A stretch of DNA of 64,000 nt. It comes from Algoriphagus sp. A40. Its GTDB lineage: Bacteria; Bacteroidota; Bacteroidia; Cytophagales; Cyclobacteriaceae. Of this stretch, positions 1 through 7,032 are shown piece by piece. How positions within the stretch are numbered: position 1 is the first letter of the stretch; the number at the start of each line of letters is the position of its first letter. The DNA is taken from assembly GCF_002002735.1 (NCBI RefSeq), contig NZ_MUNY01000061.1:1-64000 (forward strand). Direction: 5' to 3'. The position numbers and the translations under genes were made by a program. Under the pieces are notes generated by a model that saw only the letters and a list, made by a program, of their open reading frames with translations, made no database searches and had not been told where the DNA came from.

Positions 1-60
1 TTGATGGACCTCTGCTCTAGTGCCCTCCCTTCAAGGGGAGGGTTAGGGTGGGGTAAAATA
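1..60. repeat. REP-like palindromic repeat, left copy
   Basis: A near-palindrome (CCCTCCCTTCAAGGGGAGGG) is followed by a GGTTAGGGTGGGGTAAAA tail. Nearly the same block, including the leading TTGATGGACCTCTG, recurs in the same orientation at 658-715. The two copies bracket the DUF559 gene, whose stop codon and last few codons lie in the tail of this copy. Confidence 0.8.
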
Positions 61-438
61 ATCCGGATTAGCACCAAATGCTTCAATAACTTTCCTGACC
101 TGATCCAAATTAGATAGAACTTCATCATTCTGAAACCGAATTATCCGAAGACCAAGATTTCGAAGTTCGAATTCCCGTCCTTTATCCCGCTCGATTTGGT
201 CTATTGTATCATGAACACCACCATCCAGTTCAATAACCAGTCTAAGCGAATGGCAATAAAAATCGGCAATGTATGGACCGATCGGATGCTGCCTTCTGAA
301 TTTTAATGAAGTAAGATTCTTGTTTTTGAGAAGTTCCCAAAGCTTTGTCTCAGCAGTGGTCAGAGTCCTCCTGAGTTCTTTTGCTCTTCGATGGATTTCA
401 GGAGAGGCACCGTAAAAAAAGTTTTGCGAATAATCCAT
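43..438 (-). CDS. DUF559 domain protein (PD-(D/E)XK endonuclease fold)
   Basis: This 131-residue protein has the DUF559 pattern: FRRQHPIGPYIADFYC at about 47-62, then VIELDGGVH at 68-76, then the terminal RIIRFQNDEVL element at 98-108. In the Vsr-like/PD-(D/E)XK superfamily the Asp of ADF and the Glu/Asp of IELDG are the expected metal ligands, so a DNA nuclease is likely, though no DUF559 role is firmly established. The length is normal for a single-domain member. The C-terminal YFTPP and stop are encoded by the flanking REP-like repeat, so gene and repeat are physically joined at this end. No partner methylase or operon mate is present; the nearest gene is the unrelated DUF885 gene. A link with repeat mobility is only a hypothesis. 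Confidence 0.85.
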   Translation of the reverse strand: MDYSQNFFYGASPEIHRRAKELRRTLTTAETKLWELLKNKNLTSLKFRRQHPIGPYIADFYCHSLRLVIELDGGVHDTIDQIERDKGREFELRNLGLRIIRFQNDEVLSNLDQVRKVIEAFGANPDYFTPP

Positions 439-518
439 AACTTCTTCTAAAATAAAGAGTTAGACTACAAAATCAAATCCCATTGAATAGCCTCGCCGGT
501 TCTACCTCACCCCCCGCT

Positions 519-556
519 CCCGATTCTCGGGACAGGCTCTCTCCTTGAGGAGAGGG
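519..556. repeat. double-hairpin repeat with CGGGACAGGCTCT signature
   Basis: A CCCGATTCTCGGG hairpin is followed by ACAGGCTCT and a second stem, CTCTCC-TTGA-GGAGAG. The same CCCGA...TCGGGACAGGCTCT signature recurs near 3037 and 29412, so this is a dispersed non-coding element. It lies between the DUF559 gene and the right REP copy. Confidence 0.6.
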
Positions 557-657
557 AGCTTGTGAAGTGGTCAAATTCAGCTTAAAGGTCAGAATTGGAA
601 AGGCATAACAAGCTTATACTTCTTCTTTGATATTGAACTAAGATTTGACTGGAAGTA

Positions 658-715
658 TTGATGGACCTCTGATCTAGTGCCCTCCCCTTAAGGGGAGGGT
701 TAGGGTGGGGTAAAA
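658..715. repeat. REP-like palindromic repeat, right copy
   Basis: This contains the perfect 20-bp palindrome CCCTCCCCTTAAGGGGAGGG (680-699) followed by the same GGTTAGGGTGGGGTAAAA tail as the left copy. The unit from copy to copy spans about 657 bp and contains only the DUF559 gene and the double-hairpin repeat. Confidence 0.8.
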
Positions 716-741
716 ATGGTTTTTGAGACAAATCTCAAGCT

Positions 742-769
742 ATAGCCCAAGGTTTGAACCGAGGGCTAT
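742..769. other. isolated hairpin
   Basis: The arms ATAGCCC/GGGCTAT enclose an inner GGTT-TG-AACC stem. It lies downstream of the DUF885 gene but lacks a T tract on either strand, so it may be another REP-type palindrome rather than an intrinsic terminator. Confidence 0.4.
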
Positions 770-817
770 GGACAGTTCAGCAAAGCAATCCTTCAATTCA
801 TCTAGAACTTCCAAGAC

Positions 818-2587
818 TTAGAGCTTCTTGCTTGCAATCCATTGGTCTATTTGGCTTTCTAATAGGAAAATGGGCATGGAGCCATTCTTTAACACCTGAT
901 CGTGAAAATCCCGGATATCAAACTTTTCTCCAAGTTCCTGTATGGCTTTCTCCCGTAGGGCAATAATTTTCAATTCGCCCATTTTATAGCTTACCGCCTG
1001 TCCGGGGGTGACCATGTATCGCTCTATCCGCTGAATGGCTTCTTCCTCCGAAACCGGCTGATTCTCCAACACATAGGCAATCGCCTCTTCGCGAGTCCAG
1101 CCTTTGTGGTGTATCCCCGCATCTACCACCAAGCGAACGGCACGCTCGATTTCGTTATTTAGCCTTCCCATGTATTGATAGGGATCTGTGTACATCCCCA
1201 GCTCGGTTCCCAGGCTCTCGGCATACAAAGCCCAACCCTCACCAAATGCACTCAAAAAATATCCTTTTCTAAACTCAGGGATATCGGCCTCCTGTTGGAT
1301 GGCGACCTGGTAATGATGGCCCGGAATGGCTTCATGGATATACAGACCTTCCATCGAAAAATAGTTGTAGGTCAATGGATCGCGGATCACTTCGTAAAAG
1401 ATACCCGGCCGCTTCCCATCGCGAGATGGTGCCATGTATTGAGCATTGGCCCCTGCCTCCCTGAATTTTTCTGTTGCCCGCACTTCAAATGAAGCTTTGG
1501 GGCGTAGATTAAACAGGCGATTTAGCTGTGGTTCCATCAGAGACTCATAGCTCCTGAAGGTATTTAAAACCTCTTCCTCTGTTTTAAATGGGAAAAATTT
1601 GGGATCTGTTTTGATATATGAAAAGAATGCCGCTAAGTCCCCCTTAAAACCAGTAGCTACTTTGATCGAATCCATTTCCTGACGAATTCGGGCAACTTCC
1701 CTAAGGCCCAAGTCAAAAATTTCATTTCCTGAAATGTCCACCGTGGTATAATACCTTAGCCAAAAAGCATATTCCTCCTCTCCATTTGTTCTATCCAGCA
1801 AACCAGAGGTATTCCGGGTGTTTGGGATATAAGTGTCTTTTAGGAATTCATTTAGCTTTTTATAGGCGGGTTTAATCTGAGTTTCTATTGCCTGGGTATA
1901 ATCCGAAATAAGCTGGATTTTGGCTGTACTGTCCATATCTTCTGGCAATTGCATCAATGGCTTGTAGAAAATATGGTTTTCGACGGCTTCTTCTGCTAAG
2001 GGACTTAATTGGGCGGGTACCTTTTCCATACTTGCCCGCGGATTGGTAAACTTTAATTCCAGTCCGCTTTGCATATTGCTAATCGCCTGATCAATCCACA
2101 GGGGAAATGATTCCATTCGGCTGATAAAGTTTCTATAATCTTTTTCATCCTTGAAGGGAATAGAACCCGCACCTGAGGCCAAAACGGCAAATCGTTGAGG
2201 GAAACTAAATACAAATTGATCTACTGGAGTATAGAAGCCATATCGATTGGTTAGCTGCTCATTTTTTATTTTCAACTGATAGGTAAGCAGATCTACGCTC
2301 AGTCTTTCGGAATCGGTGAGCAGTTCAAGGTTTACCGTTTTGAGGGTATCGAGGTAGCGATTATTCAAGTCAATTACTTTCAGCATATGATCTTTGCCGA
2401 TATCCACCGGGAGTTGATCGTTGTATTGATGGATATTGTTTTGGGTAGCCAAAAGTGGATTCAAGGCGTAATTTTCCTGCGCAAATTTTTCAAAAATGCC
2501 GTTGAGGTCTACTTTGCTTTCCTCTTTGGGTGAGGTGCATCCCAAACCAAAATAGATAAGTACAGCTATTAGGATTAGTCTCTTCAT
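818..2587 (-). CDS. DUF885 family lipoprotein, putative zinc peptidase
   Basis: This 589-residue protein starts with a lipoprotein signal (lipobox cysteine in GLGCTS, about residue 17), so it is probably anchored in the outer membrane or periplasm. The C-terminal half carries the DUF885 hallmark HEAIPGHHYQ, a zincin-like His-Glu-x-x-x-Gly-His-His motif, followed about 25 residues later by FGEGWALYAE, whose glutamate would be a further metal ligand. DUF885 proteins are regarded as M3/M32-like metallopeptidases, although substrates are mostly unknown. The length is normal and the frame is intact. It is monocistronic: a REP-type hairpin lies downstream, and a 142-bp dispersed element (2637-2778) begins only 50 bp upstream of the start and may contain or displace its promoter. 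Confidence 0.88.
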   Translation of the reverse strand: MKRLILIAVLIYFGLGCTSPKEESKVDLNGIFEKFAQENYALNPLLATQNNIHQYNDQLPVDIGKDHMLKVIDLNNRYLDTLKTVNLELLTDSERLSVDLLTYQLKIKNEQLTNRYGFYTPVDQFVFSFPQRFAVLASGAGSIPFKDEKDYRNFISRMESFPLWIDQAISNMQSGLELKFTNPRASMEKVPAQLSPLAEEAVENHIFYKPLMQLPEDMDSTAKIQLISDYTQAIETQIKPAYKKLNEFLKDTYIPNTRNTSGLLDRTNGEEEYAFWLRYYTTVDISGNEIFDLGLREVARIRQEMDSIKVATGFKGDLAAFFSYIKTDPKFFPFKTEEEVLNTFRSYESLMEPQLNRLFNLRPKASFEVRATEKFREAGANAQYMAPSRDGKRPGIFYEVIRDPLTYNYFSMEGLYIHEAIPGHHYQVAIQQEADIPEFRKGYFLSAFGEGWALYAESLGTELGMYTDPYQYMGRLNNEIERAVRLVVDAGIHHKGWTREEAIAYVLENQPVSEEEAIQRIERYMVTPGQAVSYKMGELKIIALREKAIQELGEKFDIRDFHDQVLKNGSMPIFLLESQIDQWIASKKL

Positions 2588-2636
2588 ATTTTTAAAAAGG
2601 TTTGTGATTAGAACCCTTATTAATATAAGTTTTAGA

Positions 2637-2778
2637 TTATCCGCAATTGTACCACTAACCTAATTTCCTTTGCTTTTTGGGCTGGAGGACCGATGACCGA
2701 AGACCGAAGAGGTGGAATTACGGTCTTTCATGGTAGATTTTAGACTCCTGATCTCGTTACTGGCATAAAAGCGGATAT
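2637..2778. repeat. ~140-bp dispersed element, copy A
   Basis: This begins TTATCCGC and ends GCGGATAT, which are near-inverted termini. Its core contains GGGCTGGAGGACCGATGACC followed by GAAGACCGAAGAGG. It matches copy B (11826-11965) over its whole length at roughly nine positions in ten by eye, and shares the ends and core with copy C (26399-26538). It contains no ORF. Confidence 0.8.
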
Positions 2779-2927
2779 ACATAATAAGTTTTATTAGCCC
2801 AGCTTCTTGCCACAGAATCGGTCAGGACTTGAATTAAACATATTTGGGAAAGTGTAAAGTGAGGAAGCTGGAAAGTTGGAAAGTTAGTCAAAGGTGCAGG
2901 CCGGTCTATTAATAAGCTTGACAAGGC

Positions 2928-3190
2928 TTGAGAGAGGTCTTGGAAACCTCAAAGGCCTTTTTCTTCTTTGTCACTTTTTGTGGGGCAAAAAGTAACCAAA
3001 AACCCTTGACGCAACCTGCCCTGCATGCTGGCCTCCCGATACGCTGCGCTACTCGGGACAGGCTCTCGCTAAAACAGTCCACCGGACTGTTTCTTAACGC
3101 TTGGTCCTCACACGCGAGGCCGGACGCCGGCCCGCTTTTGCGTCGGGCCACCGCGCCGGACAGAACGGGGTCACTGCCGGTCCAGTGGAT
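2928..3190. repeat. GC-rich non-coding repeat-like block
   Basis: From about 2985 to 3180 the composition is markedly more GC-rich than the surrounding DNA, and includes the CGGGACAGGCTCT signature also seen at 530 and 29425. Both strands have 80-95 codon open frames across the block, but neither has family motifs or a plausible ribosome-binding context. Translated fragments of this kind (KGFWLLFAPQKVTKKKK and similar) resemble spurious proteins often annotated in Bacteroidota genomes. I read it as a copy of a dispersed intergenic repeat. From 3190 to 3420 nothing coding is seen. Confidence 0.55.
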
Positions 3191-3422
3191 TTTGTTTTTG
3201 TTGTGGCTTTGAATTCGAGATGCGTTGTGAAGTGGGGGGGGTAACGCTTAGGCAGGTCGTCCGCCATAGCCCGCGGTGGTATAATCGCCCAGGGAGGAAT
3301 GGGCTAAAGCCACATTCCTATTTAAGGAAGGCGCACCCCGACAAATGGGTTATGGATTGTATTGGTCGAAATGTGGCAACACTTTGATTAGGCAGGTGCC
3401 AGTGGCCAGTCCTATCCTAAAC

Positions 3423-3442
3423 AAAAAAAGAGCACGAGGCTC
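3423..3442 (-). terminator. intrinsic terminator of the DUF6934 cassette
   Basis: Read on the minus strand, GAGC-CTCGT-GCTC is followed by seven T. It sits 33 bp beyond the stop of the 54-residue ORF and closes the two-gene cassette. Confidence 0.6.
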
Positions 3443-3475
3443 CTTTGGGTTACAGTTTATGTCCGTTGAATCCAG

Positions 3476-3640
3476 TCAAACGGGTAATGATTTTATATTT
3501 GCCAATATTTCTTTGGCACTGTCCACTTTTTGCTTGAAAAGCTCCTTCCCTTTCAGAGATGCTCCGATGTTTTGCAGCTCTTTTTTAGCTTTAACGCTGC
3601 TTTTAACTACAACGACGTTGCTATCAGTCTTTTTCCCCAT
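3476..3640 (-). CDS. small lysine-rich protein paired with DUF6934 (54 aa)
   Basis: This is a short intact frame, starting ATG GGG AAA AAG with an AGGAAAC sequence just before the start that can serve as ribosome-binding site. The protein begins MGKKTDSNVVVVKSS, is strongly basic, and its second half (residues 27-52) looks helical. It lies 34 bp downstream of the DUF6934 gene, on the same strand, and is followed by a good terminator, so the two are probably co-transcribed. I recall similar small basic proteins next to DUF6934 genes in other Bacteroidota, but cannot confirm it here. Function unknown; a toxin-antitoxin-like arrangement is possible but unproven. Confidence 0.65.
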   Translation of the reverse strand: MGKKTDSNVVVVKSSVKAKKELQNIGASLKGKELFKQKVDSAKEILANIKSLPV

Positions 3641-3674
3641 GTTTCCTGTCCGTTTAAAGGCGATTTAAAACTCA

Positions 3675-4271
3675 TCACTTTTTTCTATAAATCAAAACCC
3701 CTTTATAAGAGTTCCCTGGTATATATTGTTCAAAATCAAGTTCTTTTGACTCCGAAAGCCCGAAGAAAATGTAGTTCTTTACCAAGCTGCTGAAATTTTT
3801 ATCCAAGAAATTACAGTAAATCCTAATTCGCTGATGCTGCTTTCTACAATTATCAGTACATCTTTTAATACAGGTAAGTCGGCATTTTTCCGGAAAGTCG
3901 TCCCGGCTGTCACTTCCTTGCACGATAAGTGCGTCCATTGGGTTTTTATCGAAGAAAAGTGGTATCGTGGATAAGACTGTATTGAGGATAATTCTCCCAT
4001 CTCCCCTATTAAACACCTCGTCGTCAATCACCTGTCCTGTTTCGGCATTGTAATCTCCAAAACCCAAGTTATAGACTTTTCTATCATCTCTTGTTTCGAT
4101 GAGCGAATGCTCCACGATTTTGAAATTTCCACTTGGGGTCGCAAAACCATACAGGAATTGTTTCGGGTCCGAAGAGAGTTTAGTAAGTTCATAAGACGTA
4201 CTTCCCGTCATACTGGTTGAATTTATCAGGATTCCGATTCCTTTCGAATCAGGGCGAAAGGAAATTCGCAT
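3675..4271 (-). CDS. DUF6934 family protein
   Basis: About 198 residues. The diagnostic block is YNLGFGDYNAETGQVIDDEV, followed by FNRGDGRIILNTVLSTI and DALIVQGSDSRDDFPEKCRL, which fits the DUF6934 family (unknown function, widespread in Bacteroidota, usually about 150 residues). The frame could be extended upstream to a TTG, but the ATG chosen here, giving MRISFRPDSKG, is more credible. A run of five cysteines around CRLTCIKRCTDNC is notable and could bind metal. The small basic ORF follows 34 bp downstream, suggesting a two-gene cassette within the accessory island. No catalytic residues are identified and a role in defence or toxin-antitoxin biology is inference from location only. Confidence 0.7.
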   Translation of the reverse strand: MRISFRPDSKGIGILINSTSMTGSTSYELTKLSSDPKQFLYGFATPSGNFKIVEHSLIETRDDRKVYNLGFGDYNAETGQVIDDEVFNRGDGRIILNTVLSTIPLFFDKNPMDALIVQGSDSRDDFPEKCRLTCIKRCTDNCRKQHQRIRIYCNFLDKNFSSLVKNYIFFGLSESKELDFEQYIPGNSYKGVLIYRKK

Positions 4272-4334
4272 ATTTGTGCTGTTAGATCTGATCAAGCCTC
4301 TTTCGGAAACGAAACGTAATCAGGTAAAAGAACT

Positions 4335-4362
4335 GGCCTGCATTCCGATGCGGGCCTTTTTT
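4335..4362 (+). terminator. orphan intrinsic terminator
   Basis: The hairpin GGCCTGCAT-TCCG-ATGCGGGCC (with one mismatch) is followed by six T on the plus strand. No plus-strand gene ends upstream of it, so it may be the remnant of a lost gene or of an island junction. Confidence 0.5.
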
Positions 4363-4529
4363 GTTTCCATCTGCCAGGAACTCGCATCGATTGGTAAAAA
4401 CTGTCCTACTTGACCTCCGCTTTGGAACGAATGAGCCATTGATGAAAACTAATAATTTTTATTCAAAAAATTTGGCTCTAACCCAACAAAACAAACCATA
4501 GCTCTTTTTTGAAAAAAGCATCAAATACC

Positions 4530-4812
4530 TTAAAAATGTTTTAACACCATTTTCAAGCAAGTTCCCAACTCCCCCTTCACCTCAAAATCCCAAAACCGCA
4601 ATACCGTCCAGCCCTTGGATCGATAATAGGCATTGACTTCCCGGTCGCGCTGCATGTTGCGCTCGATCTTGGCGATCCAGAATTCCCGGTTGGAGTGGAT
4701 ATGTGCCTTTTTTCTCACACTCATATCCATGCCAGAAGGTGCCGTCTACGAAGATGACCAGTTTGTATTTTTTCAGACTGATGTCCGGCTTGCCGGGAAG
4801 GGGTTTTGGACT
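4530..4812 (-). pseudogene. frameshifted, 5'-truncated vsr endonuclease copy
   Basis: The DNA closely matches the downstream vsr copy (6105-6362) in the same orientation. Reading on the minus strand, the first part encodes KPLPGKPDISLKKYKLVIFV followed by DGTFWHGYE, then the frame is lost near an AAAAAAG run, where about two bases are missing relative to the other copy. The second frame resumes at HSNREFWIAKIERNMQRD and runs to the end of the domain. The N-terminal part (equivalent of SRIRSKGTKPE) is missing altogether. The copy is therefore non-functional. Together with the other copy it forms direct repeats around the toxin-antitoxin pair. Confidence 0.8.
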
Positions 4813-4856
4813 ATGACTGATCAGGAGAAAGCGAACAAGATTCTAACATAATTCGT

Positions 4857-4897
4857 TATTTTTGTAACAGAATCGATAAATTCAAAAAATTGTTACA
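4857..4897 (+). promoter_or_regulatory. probable promoter and operator of the AbiE-like pair
   Basis: TATTTTTG (4857-4864) fits the Bacteroidota -7 box TAnnTTTG. Overlapping its end is the inverted repeat TGTAACA (4863-4869) and TGTTACA (4891-4897), spaced 21 bp, just upstream of the antitoxin ATG. AbiE antitoxins are known to repress their own promoter through inverted repeats, so this is a good operator candidate. No clear -33 TTG was found. Confidence 0.5.
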
Positions 4898-4917
4898 GAA
4901 GTAGTTGAACGACGATC

Positions 4918-5229
4918 ATGAACTCTGCAATAAAAATACCCAATAAAAAGAACTCAATTTTGCTCTCGGAATATTTTCCAAGGGAGATCTTTTGGGATGT
5001 CAATCTGGATGAATTGGATTACAAGAAGGACAGCGACTTTGTAATCCCCAGGGTATTGGATTGGGGAAATTTTAAAAATTCTTGGAGTAATCTAAAAAAG
5101 CTATACCCAGAAAATGTGATCCAGTATTATTGCTTGAATCAGTCTCAGATTTTTGGCAATGAGAACATTGAACTTTTGGGTAAGCTATTCAATATCAATC
5201 CGGACGAATTTCCCCGATACGTTAAGTAA
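4918..5229 (+). CDS. DUF6922-like protein, putative antitoxin of AbiE-type pair
   Basis: 103 residues: IPNKKNSILLSEYFPREIFW at 7-26, DVNLDELDYKKDSDFVIPRV at 27-46, then VLDWGNFKNSWSNLKKLYP. This pattern (LFWD.d...ld...d..fII.RVl..G) is typical of the short DUF6922 proteins that sit immediately upstream of nucleotidyltransferase toxin genes in Bacteroidota. The stop lies 8 bp before the toxin ATG, so they are co-transcribed and probably coupled. By analogy with type IV AbiE systems it would be the antitoxin and perhaps the autorepressor acting on the inverted repeat just upstream. It is much smaller than classical AbiEi (about 200 residues) and lacks an obvious winged-helix domain, so the regulatory role is inference. 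Confidence 0.7.
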   Translation: MNSAIKIPNKKNSILLSEYFPREIFWDVNLDELDYKKDSDFVIPRVLDWGNFKNSWSNLKKLYPENVIQYYCLNQSQIFGNENIELLGKLFNINPDEFPRYVK

Positions 5230-5237
5230 TCCCAGCC

Positions 5238-6029
5238 ATGGTTTCAGACGGAGTTTCTGAAGTGCTTTTTAACAGCATCCTGGAAATAACAAATCTGAAT
5301 GAGTTTGCGGATTTCAGCTTGGGGGGAGGAACCAATCTCGCTATCAAATACAACCACAGGGAATCCACCGATATTGATCTTTTTTCCCAAGGTATAGTGG
5401 GAATCGAAGCGATGAGGAAAATTGAACGCTCTGTAAGAGATATGTTCAATCCCGAATATTTTTTCTTGTTAAATCTTGAACATGAAAACCTGTGTTTTGC
5501 CCGTACCATTTTACCCCAGAGCGGGATAAAAGTGGAAGTCATTCAAAACCTCAAAAATCTCCTTCCGCCAGAGATTGTTAAGGGATTGCGGTTAATCCAT
5601 GATGATGATATCGGAGCGCTAAAGTTACTGGCTGCAGCGAGTAGAGGTAGCCAAAAGGATTTTTATGATCTCTTCCTGCTTACTGAACTCAAACCATTCG
5701 GGCACTATTACGATCATCTTATGGCTTATTTTGAAAATCATAGAGATTCCCCAAGCAACATCTTCGACAATCTAGGGTCCATGGGTGAAAAGCCCGGTGT
5801 CAATTTATCCAAAGACCTGAGCAGCCTTTGTGATTTTAATCATAGTGGAGATAAGCGAAATCCCGGCAACCGCATTGTGTTGACAGAAAACTCCCCCCTC
5901 GAGCTAAAATGGCCGGATCTTAGGAATGTTTGGAAGTCCAGAGTTAAAGCTTTCGCTGTTCAAAGAGGTTTAAAATTCAATGAAATTCCGACCAGACGAA
6001 AACCAAAACTACCTGGATTCAGCTGGTAA
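5238..6029 (+). CDS. AbiEii/AbiGii-type nucleotidyltransferase toxin
   Basis: 263 residues. The nucleotidyltransferase signature GGGTNLAIKYNHRESTDIDL (28-47) carries the GG and the catalytic DxD-type aspartates of this MNT-fold family; DDIGALKLLAAASRGSQKDF and YDLFLLTEL (about 132-160) is the second conserved block. Members transfer nucleotides to tRNA or other targets and act as bacteriostatic toxins in abortive infection, being neutralised by the upstream cognate antitoxin. The C-terminal 80 residues (from about 185) are basic and end LPGFSW; they look less conserved. The gene follows the DUF6922 gene by 8 bp and ends 27 bp before the convergent vsr gene. Cassette position between two vsr copies suggests acquisition as an accessory module. 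Confidence 0.85.
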   Translation: MVSDGVSEVLFNSILEITNLNEFADFSLGGGTNLAIKYNHRESTDIDLFSQGIVGIEAMRKIERSVRDMFNPEYFFLLNLEHENLCFARTILPQSGIKVEVIQNLKNLLPPEIVKGLRLIHDDDIGALKLLAAASRGSQKDFYDLFLLTELKPFGHYYDHLMAYFENHRDSPSNIFDNLGSMGEKPGVNLSKDLSSLCDFNHSGDKRNPGNRIVLTENSPLELKWPDLRNVWKSRVKAFAVQRGLKFNEIPTRRKPKLPGFSW

Positions 6030-6056
6030 ATTCAACAATCAATAGTTCATCTCCTC

Positions 6057-6452
6057 TTAACACAATAAGTTGAAAAATGAGCCATTGACCTGATCGAGGA
6101 TCTTTTTCAAACAAGCCCCCAACTCCCCTTTCACCTCAAAATCCCAGAACCTTAACACCGTCCAGCCTCTGGATTGGTAATAGGTATTGATCTCTTGATC
6201 CCGCTGCATGTTGCGCTCGATCTTGGCGATCCAGAATTCGCGGTAGGAGTGGATGGCGTTCTTGCGGTTTTCCCAGTCGTACCCGTGCCAGAAGGTTCCG
6301 TCTACGAAGATGACCAGCTTGTATTTTTTCAGACTGATGTCCGGCTTGCCGGGAAGGGGTTTCTTTGGGGTTTTGTAGCGGATGCCTGCCTGCCAGAGGG
6401 CTTTTTTCAGGAGGGTTTCCGGCTTGGTGCCCTTGGAGCGGATCCGTGACAT
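6057..6452 (-). CDS. vsr: very short patch repair endonuclease (Vsr family)
   Basis: 131 residues starting MSRIRSKGTKPE, with GKPDISLKKYKLVIFVDGTF, WHGYDW and REFWIAKIERNMQRD, the core Vsr motifs: the metal-binding Asp of FVDGTFW, the WHG histidine and the RD aspartate. Vsr nicks at T:G mismatches created by deamination of 5-methylcytosine. The open frame continues 30 codons upstream of this ATG without another start (it reads FYTSAQLSYNMSR, which aligns with the usual Vsr N-terminus), so about 14 conserved N-terminal residues are either lost or need a non-standard start. No cytosine methyltransferase, the usual partner, lies nearby. Activity is uncertain. The sequence repeats the pseudogene at 4530-4812. 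Confidence 0.8.
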   Translation of the reverse strand: MSRIRSKGTKPETLLKKALWQAGIRYKTPKKPLPGKPDISLKKYKLVIFVDGTFWHGYDWENRKNAIHSYREFWIAKIERNMQRDQEINTYYQSRGWTVLRFWDFEVKGELGACLKKILDQVNGSFFNLLC

Positions 6453-6542
6453 GTTATAGGAAAGCTGGGCAGAAGTATAGAAACCGTTTTCTACGCAGAA
6501 TTGGGCGACGGCTACCTTTGGTCGTATGTAGGGGTTTAGGCT

Positions 6543-7032
6543 TCACTGACTTAAGTTGATTCAATCCTTTTTCCTTCCGAAAAATTTCAGCCCGGAGCTC
6601 TGGCTTTGATGCTTTTTATATTACCCAGGAAGCTGCTGGAATTTGCAAATTCAACCCCTATCGATTTTTACTTAACACGATTCAGGCAAAGGCAAAAACT
6701 GCGAAAAAAACAGCTGTGTGAATTGGAGTTTTAAGCGCGCTTTTCCTCAACTTTATTTTGCGTTCTTTTTCAGCCAATATGGTGCCTTTTTGGATTCATA
6801 AATGAAAAAGAAATTTCAGATTAGGTTACCGACTTTCAAACTCTTTCTTTGGCTTATATGACTATTCGGAATGTTGCATGTATCCATAAAATTTAAATTC
6901 CAATTGAGTTTTAAATCCCCCTAGCCCTCCGCCGCGGCGGAGGGAATTTACCAAAGGCCAGCATCAAACCTTAATAACCTTTGGCAACGTGCAAGATAGC
7001 GGATACACATATTGGCTTAAAGTTATTTTCAA
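6543..7032. other. non-coding gap with REP-type palindrome
   Basis: No gene is supported here. The only structure recognised is the perfect palindrome CCCTCCGCCGCGGCGGAGGG at 6925-6944, whose 16-bp centre recurs at 29440-29455. The final stretch presumably holds the promoter of the lipoprotein gene at 7033. Confidence 0.6.

Noticed and set aside
742..769. tRNA-like TPsiC arm because of GGTTTGAACC
   Set aside because: The sequence is only a simple hairpin; no acceptor, D or anticodon arm could be built around it.
2909..3212. Open frames of 80 and 94 codons on opposite strands in the GC-rich block
   Set aside because: They overlap each other completely, lack ribosome-binding sites and family motifs, and follow the composition of the repeat, so they were not called as genes.
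4530..6452. A complete restriction-modification system around vsr
   Set aside because: No methyltransferase or restriction endonuclease gene was found near either vsr copy.
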